Of a stretch of 50,331 nt of DNA, positions 43,171 through 50,331 are shown piece after piece (within the stretch, counting starts at the first letter, position 1; the number at the start of each line of letters is the position of its first letter). The notes under the pieces were generated by a model that saw only the letters and a program-made list of their open reading frames with translations, searched no databases and was not told the DNA's origin. Source of the stretch: Byssochlamys sp. IMV 00236 (Eukaryota > Ascomycota > Eurotiomycetes > Eurotiales > Thermoascaceae). The DNA lies in assembly GCA_001931875.2 (NCBI GenBank), contig MSJH02000679.1, positions 1 through 50,331 of the forward strand, read 5' to 3'. The position numbers were made by a program, and so were the translations under genes.

Positions 43171-45780
43171 TTCTTTCTTAGTCTAGATTTATTAGGTTTA
43201 TTAATCTTAGTTAACTTAAGAACCTTAAGAAGTCTACCTTTAATAATAGCTTAGTAAAGCTATCTACTATTATATCCTATATTCTAATAAACTCTATACT
43301 AATTCTATTCCTCTAGTATAAGTCTTATATATAGTAATATATAATATTAATATGCTTTAATCTTTTATAAGTATAGGTATTCCTAACTAGTAATAGTAAT
43401 ACTTAATTATTCTTAAAGATTTTAACTAGAAAACTAATAATAAAGGTTTACTTCTCCTTTATTATTAGTTTAAATTTATTTAGACTAATATAATATCTAT
43501 AACCTATATCTTTTAAAAGAAGAGCTAATTATTAAGACTATTTTGCAATATAATATATAGCTATATATTCTGCCTCTATAGTTAAAGTTACTATAGACTT
43601 TTATTTCTTACTTAATTAGTTTATTAGGCTATTAGCTAAAATAAAAATATTTCTTAAGATTAATATCTAATTAGTTTTATTTATTATATAATCTAAATCT
43701 AAGTATTTAATAAGTTATTAGTCTTAGTTTATATTAAACTTAAGACTAAGGCCTATAGTTAATTAAAGGTATCTTATTAAAGACTTTAATATTTTAAAAT
43801 ATCTTTTAAATAAGTTTAATAGATATTAACTTAATCTGCTAATTATAAATATAATATCTAGTCTTATTAAGATTATAAGATAGATAAGGCTATTAATAAT
43901 CTTTTAATACTTTCTCTAATTTATTCTTTTATCTTAAGGACTAAATAGTTTTAAATAATTATATCTATTTAATAAAATACTAACTAAATATATTTTCTCT
44001 TTATTTATTCTATATTTTAATAAGAGCTCCTTAATATAATAAGATTAATCTATTATTAATATTTAGTCTTTCCTATTTTAAATAATTTAAACCTTAAAAA
44101 TCTTTTTTATCTTTTTTAAATTTTTTATCTTATATACTATTTTAAACTTTTATTTAAACTAGTTAATATTCTCTATTTATTTTAAGCCTATTAGGATATT
44201 ATTAATATATATTAGAACTAAAATCTCTTTTTTTAAATATTGTAATAAATATAGATTAATATTAGTTTATATAAAACCTATTTTTTAGAGCATTTCTATA
44301 CAGGTTTAATTCTAATCTCTTATAGCCTACTTTAAATTATATAAAGATTAAAGGACTTTTAATATTATCTCTAATAATATATTTATTTTTAATAGAGCTA
44401 TTATATAAATCTCTTCCTTTAATATTAACTTTATAAAGGTATTATTAATATCTATAATATAATACTTATAATTCTCTATTATAATAATAGCTAGAAAAAC
44501 TCTTAATATATTATAATATAAAGTAGGAGTAAAGATATACTTAAAATTAATACTATATTTCTAAGTAAACCCTCTAATAATAAGATATATTTTAAGCTTT
44601 TAAAGGAAGCTATTAAGATTATATTTTATAGCTAATATTTAATAACTAATTATAATATTAGCTCTTAATAATAGTATTACTACTTTAAAAATATTATTTA
44701 TTTAAAATATATTTATTTTAGCCTTAAATATATTCTGCTATAATTTACTTTAAATAGAGTTATTAATTATAGTATAATATAAGTTTAAGATTAAAATATA
44801 TTCTTTTACTATATATACTAATATTATAATATTTAATACTTATTCTAGATATTTCTCCTAGTCTATATTAATATCTAGGGCTAAGAGATTTAGTATAAAT
44901 ATTATTTTATATAGCTTAGATTCTTATTTATCTTTTAATAACTTATATTTCTCTCTCTTATACTTTACTATATAGGGGACCTTTATATATAATATAATTT
45001 ATCTATTTAGTTAAAATAAGAGGTTTATCTATAAATTCTTATAATTATTTAGATTATTTAAAAAAAAATAAATAGTCTTAAAAAGAGCTTTCTCAGACTT
45101 TTTTTTTTATTCCTTAATTTCTTTTTAATAAAATCTTTTAATTTCTTTTTAATAAAATATTAAAACTTCCTTATAGCTCTTCTCCTAATTATCAGTATTA
45201 TTCTTCTTCTAGTTTAAGAGTATATATATACTTAATCTAAGATAATTAAATAAAGCGATAGAATAAGCTATTAGTTAATCTCTTAAGTTTCTTATTAATA
45301 CTATATTTAATACTAATCTTTAAGAAATTTTTAAATCTAGATCTTCTTTTAATTTATTTTTAAAAAACTTAGCTTAATAGGTCTTAATAGTCTTTCTTAT
45401 ATCTAGGGCCTAGACTTTCTATTACTTATCTATTCCTTTAATATATTCTATAAAAATATAGATTCTATCTTAATTTATTAATTTATCCCTCTATATATCT
45501 TATAGCAGAGATTCTAAATTTATATATAATACTGCTTAATATTCTTATATTTTTAAGTAATTAATTAATAGCTTAATTCTAGTAAAGGCTTTTTTTAGAG
45601 TTATTTAAACCCTATTAATTATTAGTCTATTTAATACTTTATTTCTAATATATATATTAGCTTAAGCTATCTTTACCTATAGCTTAACTAGGAGGTTTAA
45701 GTCTTTAAGTATAGCCTTTATTCTTTTTTTAATAATCTAATATGCTTATTTTATAGCTCTATTTTAAATTAATATATATA
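43171..45780 (-). mobile_element. Ty1/copia retrotransposon pol remnant, RIP-mutated
   Basis: On the minus strand, 44209-44192 reads YINNIL inside LVLIYINNILIG, the copia reverse transcriptase YVDDIL box with both Asp changed to Asn (G-to-A). In the same frame, 211 codons downstream, 43576-43559 reads EAEYIA within TIEAEYIAIYYIAK, the copia RNase H signature. The frame is peppered with TAA/TAG. Upstream sequence to about 45.8 kb probably covers integrase but is too degraded for firm motif calls. The left end meets the LTR-like repeat. The right limit is approximate. Confidence 0.85.
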
Positions 45781-46149
45781 AAACTATTATAGTAGGGGGA
45801 AACAGTAGCTAGAGAAGTTTCGAAGATATAATTAAGTCAGTAAGTTACATACTATTATTAGAAGAAATAGCTTAAATACTTCTAATAAGGTATAAGAGAA
45901 GGAAAGAATTAATTAGCTAACATAAAATAAAATAAGCAGTTCCCCCTTTAATTATTATTTAGTATTAGTTTAGTAATAAAGTAGCTTCTATTTATTATAT
46001 TACTTTATTATTAAAGCTTCTTCTTTAGCTTTATCTTAAGCCCTAAAAAATAAAGCTCTCCTTCTCTTTCTTAATTTCTTTATGCTCTAAGACTTACTAC
46101 TAAGTCTTAATACCTTATCCTATAATAAATTAGAGCTAAATATAGGGGG

Positions 46150-48800
46150 TATTAAAATATTAAGTAGAAATAAGGAAGAAAAAAAAACTAAAAGCTAAGA
46201 TTAAAGCAGAAGCCGAAGAAAGGGGTAAAAAATAATAAAAAAATAAATAAAACAGTTAAAAGAGATTATTACTATAAATAAAAAGAGATAAATATATCTT
46301 ATAGATTAGTAAAGATAATAAATATAATATAAGGCGAAAATATATACTAGTAATAAAAGAAAGGAAGAACTACTAAATATAAGAAAGAGCTTAATAAATA
46401 TAAAAGAGAAGCAGAAATTTAGAAGGAATAAAAAATTATTAAATAAGAACTATTTATTAAAAAATAGAAGAACTTCTTACTATTATCTTTATTACTATTC
46501 CTTTAAAAAAATATAGAGAAAAGCACTAATCTTTTTAGCGTTAGCTAAGATAAAAGGATTCTTAGCTTTTTAATATTATTAGGTCTAAAGATATAAATAG
46601 CTTAAATATCTAAAAATATAAAACTATTAATAGTATAATTAATCTAGATTATATTAGCTTTATAGATGCTAATACTTAAAAATTTAAGGGTATTATATTT
46701 TAAAGAAGATAATATTACTTATTACCTAAGGCTTTTTAAAAGGTTATATAAGGTAAATTAACTCTTAGAAGAGAAGAAAACTAAATAGTTTATAGACTAT
46801 TATAACCCGTTAGTATTATTATAGATAAGTACTTAATCTAAATATAAGGAGAAGAATTACTTAAAACTAGTAGAAGCAATTAAATAAAAATATACTTATT
46901 ATAATAAGTATTAAAAGAAATATAATATCTAATAGCTAAAAAGGTTTAAAAATATAAAATATAATAACTCTAAGGACTTAAAAAAGTATAACTAAGAATA
47001 TTAAGCAATATTAAAAGCGCTAGTAACTTTAGATAAATTAAGCTAATACTTATAAGGAGTTTAATATCTTTAAAGACTCTTAGAGAAGCTTAAATAATAG
47101 GTAATTTAAGAGCTAAATATAAACTATTATACTCTATCTATTATTAAATACTTTAGTTTCTATAAGGAGGTAATAAATAGGGTAAGAATTACTAAAACCT
47201 TTTATTATCTTAATAATAGTAAACTAAAGAAGAATTAAAATATAGCAGTCTTAATAAAGGAGAAGGTAACTAAAGAAAATAATATATAACTCCTTATTAA
47301 ATTTAATAGAACTTACCTTAATAAAAGTAAGAATAATACTAAATAATAGAGTATAGAAATAAAGTTAATAAAGTAATTATAAATTAACTAATTAATAAAA
47401 GAGTTTAAGAAATTAAAACTATATAATATATAGTATATAGAGAGGCCTAATAATAATATGCCTAACGCTAGTATAAATATATAAGCTAAGGCGCTTTTAA
47501 GATTTAACCTAGCCAGAGAATTTAAAATACCTCTAAACTTATATAACTTCTACTAGGCTCCTAATTATATTTAATTTTACTACTTAGATTTAAAAAGCCT
47601 TTTAAATTAAAAACTTATCTATTAAAGAAAAGACTATAAACTTTACTTTAGGCTAGAAAGATAAAATAGAAAAATTATTTATTTTATATAAAGAAATATA
47701 TTATAAAAAGAGATTATTAAATAGAGATTAAAGGAAGAGTAAAGGAATATTAGCTTAATTAAATATAATATTTAGTTAATTATACTAAGACAGCCTAGAG
47801 ATAACTTAAGCCTTAAGGAAGAAGCTAGAGATATTATAAATAATTATTACTCTATTAATATAATAAGATTAAATAAGCTTTAAAAAGTAAAGAAAAGGTA
47901 AAGCAAGATTAAATAATTATATAAGGAAAAGCTATAGAAAGCAATTAAATAAGAGTAAAAATTTCCCTTAGTTAAGATAAACTAATTTAGTAATTATTAG
48001 CCTTTAAGCATAATTAAAAGAGTAAGAATAGTTAAAAAAAATAAAGAATATATCTAAGTAGAGTAAGGATAAGAAGGTTATTAAGATAAAAGAGAGATAA
48101 AAATTAAAAAGGTTTAAAATTATAAATAAGCTAAAAGAGACTATTAATATAATAGGGGTTATAAACTAAATATTAAATACTAAAGTTTAAATATTAATCT
48201 AAGACCTTATTGGTCTATCTCTTAATCTATATAAGGCCTTATTTATCTTATAACTGCAACTAATAATAATAAAGGCGGTATTTTATAATATTAAAGGAGT
48301 ATAGTTTAATACTTTTATATTAAATATAAAATATATAGTAAATAATATAGATTAGTATATTTATATATTTTTATAATTTAAGCCTTTTAATAAAGATAAG
48401 ATATTATATATAGCTATAACTCTGAAATTACCGATTAAAATTAATAATTATAAAAAAATATAAAATATTATAGTAAATAGTAGAGCTAAAATTAATATAA
48501 TATATAGAGATATAGTAAATCACTATAAACTTATTATAAGCTAAAAATTTAAAGATAATATAATATTAGTAAACGGCGGCTAGACCTCTTTTATAAGTCT
48601 TTATAAAGAAATATCTATATAGATAAGATCTTTCTATTATAAAATCCTTTTTTTTATAGTAAATAATAAGATTAACTATAATTATATTCTAGGACGGCCT
48701 TTTAAGTATTAAGTATATTTATAGTATATTACTCTATTAGATAAAATAGTAGAGAGTATAATTTATTCTATAGACTAAAAGAATTAAGCTATTATTTAAA
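46150..48800 (+). mobile_element. Retroelement gag plus retropepsin remnant, RIP-mutated
   Basis: Positions 47542-47583 read Y-N-F-Y-x4-Y-x4-Y, exactly the spacing of a CX2CX4HX4C Gag zinc knuckle with Cys and His codons turned to Tyr (TGY to TAY, CAY to TAY). At 48473-48490 the frame reads VNSRAK, which is VDSGAE (aspartic protease active site) with three G-to-A changes. ILGRPF at 48686-48703 in the same frame is the second conserved retropepsin motif. This pattern is Ty3/gypsy-like, unlike copia. No reverse transcriptase was recognised after it. The orientation is opposite to the copia pol remnant. The limits are approximate. Confidence 0.75.
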
Positions 48801-49404
48801 TATTTTTAATAGATAATTTAAGAAATAAGTTAAGAGAAAAAGTTTTATAAGATCTTTTATTAAGAGTATAAAAGTTATTAAACTAGAGCTAGAAAGGAAT
48901 AATAAGTATTAAATTAAAAAGGGAGAAGATCTGCAGAAAGTATACTTAATAAATAATATTAACTTTAGATTAAGCAGAAGAATTAAAGAGAAAGATATAG
49001 AGATATTTAAACCTATTAAATTATAAGAAAAAAAGAGAAATTTATAAGAGTATAGGCTATTTAAAAGATACGATCTTTTTATTATAAAAATAAAGTATAT
49101 TATTAATACTTAGTATAAAAGGAAGTATAAAAAGGTTTATCTAGTAAATATAATAAATAAACTTATAGCAATACTAGGAGGATTATTAGAATAAAAGAAG
49201 GTTATTAAGAAATATTACTATATAAACCTTTAAAAGAGTATAAAAGAGATATAGAGAGAATTTGCTAATTATATTTAGCCAAAGATATTAAATATAATAA
49301 GAGGAATAAGGCTAACCTTAAAATACTTAAAGAATCTTATTATAGGGGAAGACTTAAGGCTAAGAGAAAGAGAATTATTAATAGAGATACTCTTTATTAA
49401 AGAA

Positions 49405-49692
49405 GCTACTTATTACGAAATAGTAGTTAGGACTAGCAGAAGGGAGTCTTTAACTACCCCGTAAAGGAGTTTAAATAATTTTATTTTAGTAAAATCGGAG
49501 GCTTAGGGAAATCTATTCCTAAATCTTTATTCTTATTCTGCGAGCCCTATTATATATATATAGAAGATATATTTTATATCTACTATATAAGCCAATATTC
49601 TTTTTCCTAAGTATTATCTTATAGAGCTAGTATATTAGTCTAAGAAATTAAATACTATTATTTTACCTATTCTTTTTAATTAGTTATAAGCC
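49405..49692 (+). repeat. LTR-like repeat, right copy
   Basis: Inverted partner of 42874-43170. It sits immediately before a plus-strand copia gag remnant, so it fits a 5' LTR of an element that continues beyond the window. Confidence 0.7.
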
Positions 49693-49859
49693 TAGGTTTA
49701 TATAACTTAGGAGAAAAGGCTATATAGTAAAAATTCTTTATCCTAAATATATAAGTTTAAAATAACAGCTATAAGTTAGCCTTAAATAAGGAGGATTTAT
49801 AATAAGTCTGCTCTAGCGCTTTATTAAGACACTAAATCTAATAGAGATAGGATCCTATT

Positions 49860-50331
49860 AAAGGTCTGAGAAGAAACTTACTATAATTATATTTTTAATA
49901 AAAGATATAGATAATAAGAAGGAGAAATTAATTTTTACCCTTTTAAAGGAGAACTATAAGATATAGTTCTTATATATAAAGAAGTGGCTTATTAGTAAGG
50001 GCTGCTAGGATATTATTAAATTACTTAAAAAAAAGAAAAAAAGCCGGGATAAAAAGGTATTTTAAAAGACTAATATAACTATATAATATTAGATTATTAA
50101 ATGCCTCCTAGACAGTAACTAGGAGAGATTTATAAATATATTTAGCGCAAAAGATCTATAGAAGGAATTAAAGAAAAAGTATATAGAATTCCTTCTTATT
50201 TAGAAATACTAACTTATCTAATAATATATATAATTTTAAATAACCCCTAGATAAATAATTTTAAATGCTTAGGCATAGTTAACCTAAATAGAGAAGAAAA
50301 TTAAAGTATCTAGCAGTAAAATATCTTTTTT
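49860..50331 (+). mobile_element. Copia gag remnant, runs off the window
   Basis: The plus-strand frame from about 49946 reads LLKENYKI*FLYIKKWLIS, then KGC*DIIKLL. Each stop is TAG where Trp (TGG) is expected in copia Gag (NYxxW...W..I). Later parts read CLLDSN*ERF and SAKDL*KELKKKY, again with TAG at Trp or Gln positions. It probably belongs to the same family as the left element but in opposite orientation. It is cut by the window edge. Confidence 0.75.

Larger units (their letters stand above)
42440..50331. other. AT-saturated RIP block of degenerate retroelements
   Basis: From about 42440 to the window end nearly every codon-length stretch is A/T. C and G survive mainly in CT, CC, AG, GG and GC contexts, while CA, TG and CG are rare. 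This is the footprint of repeat-induced point mutation, which turns CpA into TpA on both strands. No intact ORF of useful length exists. Remnants of LTR retrotransposons are still readable when G-to-A and C-to-T changes are allowed for; see separate entries. Segments around 45795-45850 and 49420-49520 are somewhat less mutated. Confidence 0.9.

Noticed and set aside
42440..50331. Mitochondrial DNA insertion or centromere core as the source of AT richness
   Set aside because: Readable copia and retropepsin motifs with transition-biased changes point to RIP-mutated retroelements. Centromere location cannot be judged from this window.
1..50331. CRISPR arrays, bacterial operons or prophage
   Set aside because: Nothing of the kind was seen. 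Spliceosomal introns and Pol III genes show nuclear fungal DNA.
50271..50331. Telomere repeat at the right end
   Set aside because: No TTAGGG tandem array is present.

Overview
This is nuclear DNA from a filamentous ascomycete (Pezizomycotina, most likely Eurotiales such as Aspergillus or Penicillium). The evidence is short 50-70 nt introns with GTRNGT/YAG ends, a dispersed single-copy 5S rRNA gene with a Pezizomycotina-type sequence, a short-intron tRNA-Leu, and typical fungal families: a QutR-like AROM-derived protein, a long-chain alcohol oxidase and an aquaglyceroporin with a long N-terminus. The last 8 kb is AT-saturated and carries the C-to-T/G-to-A pattern of repeat-induced point mutation (RIP).

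Layout. 1.6-9 kb is housekeeping-like: a FYVE zinc-finger protein, a GNAT acetyltransferase, an NSUN5/Rcm1 rRNA cytosine methyltransferase, a 5S rRNA gene and a CaCA-type cation exchanger. 9.1-16.1 kb holds a secreted PhoD-type phosphatase, a GT34 glycosyltransferase and an eEF1B-gamma-like GST. Each of these three has a lesion in an otherwise well-preserved reading frame: an in-frame TAG, a frame break and an in-frame TAG. 16.5-18.8 kb is a long-chain alcohol oxidase with a possible peroxisomal C-terminus and CCTCGG motifs upstream. After a gene-poor stretch come an aquaporin (22.5-24.4 kb), tRNA-Leu(UAG) with a 10-nt intron, adenylosuccinate synthetase (25.5-27.0 kb) and pirin (29.2-30.2 kb). 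After another gene-poor stretch come a secreted GMC oxidoreductase, a QutR-like protein with degenerate active sites, and an O-methyltransferase whose exon 2/3 junction would create a stop.

From about 42.44 kb to the end the DNA is a graveyard of RIP-mutated LTR retrotransposons. A Ty1/copia pol remnant lies on the minus strand, with reverse transcriptase and RNase H motifs still in one frame. A gag zinc-knuckle plus retropepsin remnant lies on the plus strand. Two inverted copies of an LTR-like sequence follow the same family, and a second copia gag begins at the right edge.

Exon boundaries were worked out by hand from splice signals and frame continuity. Family assignments come from motifs recognised by eye; no database search was run. 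The genes do not form one obvious pathway. The most unusual features are the cluster of interrupted genes, a GC-AG intron, a dispersed repeat present at 20.5 and 37.0 kb, and the RIP-decoded retroelements.
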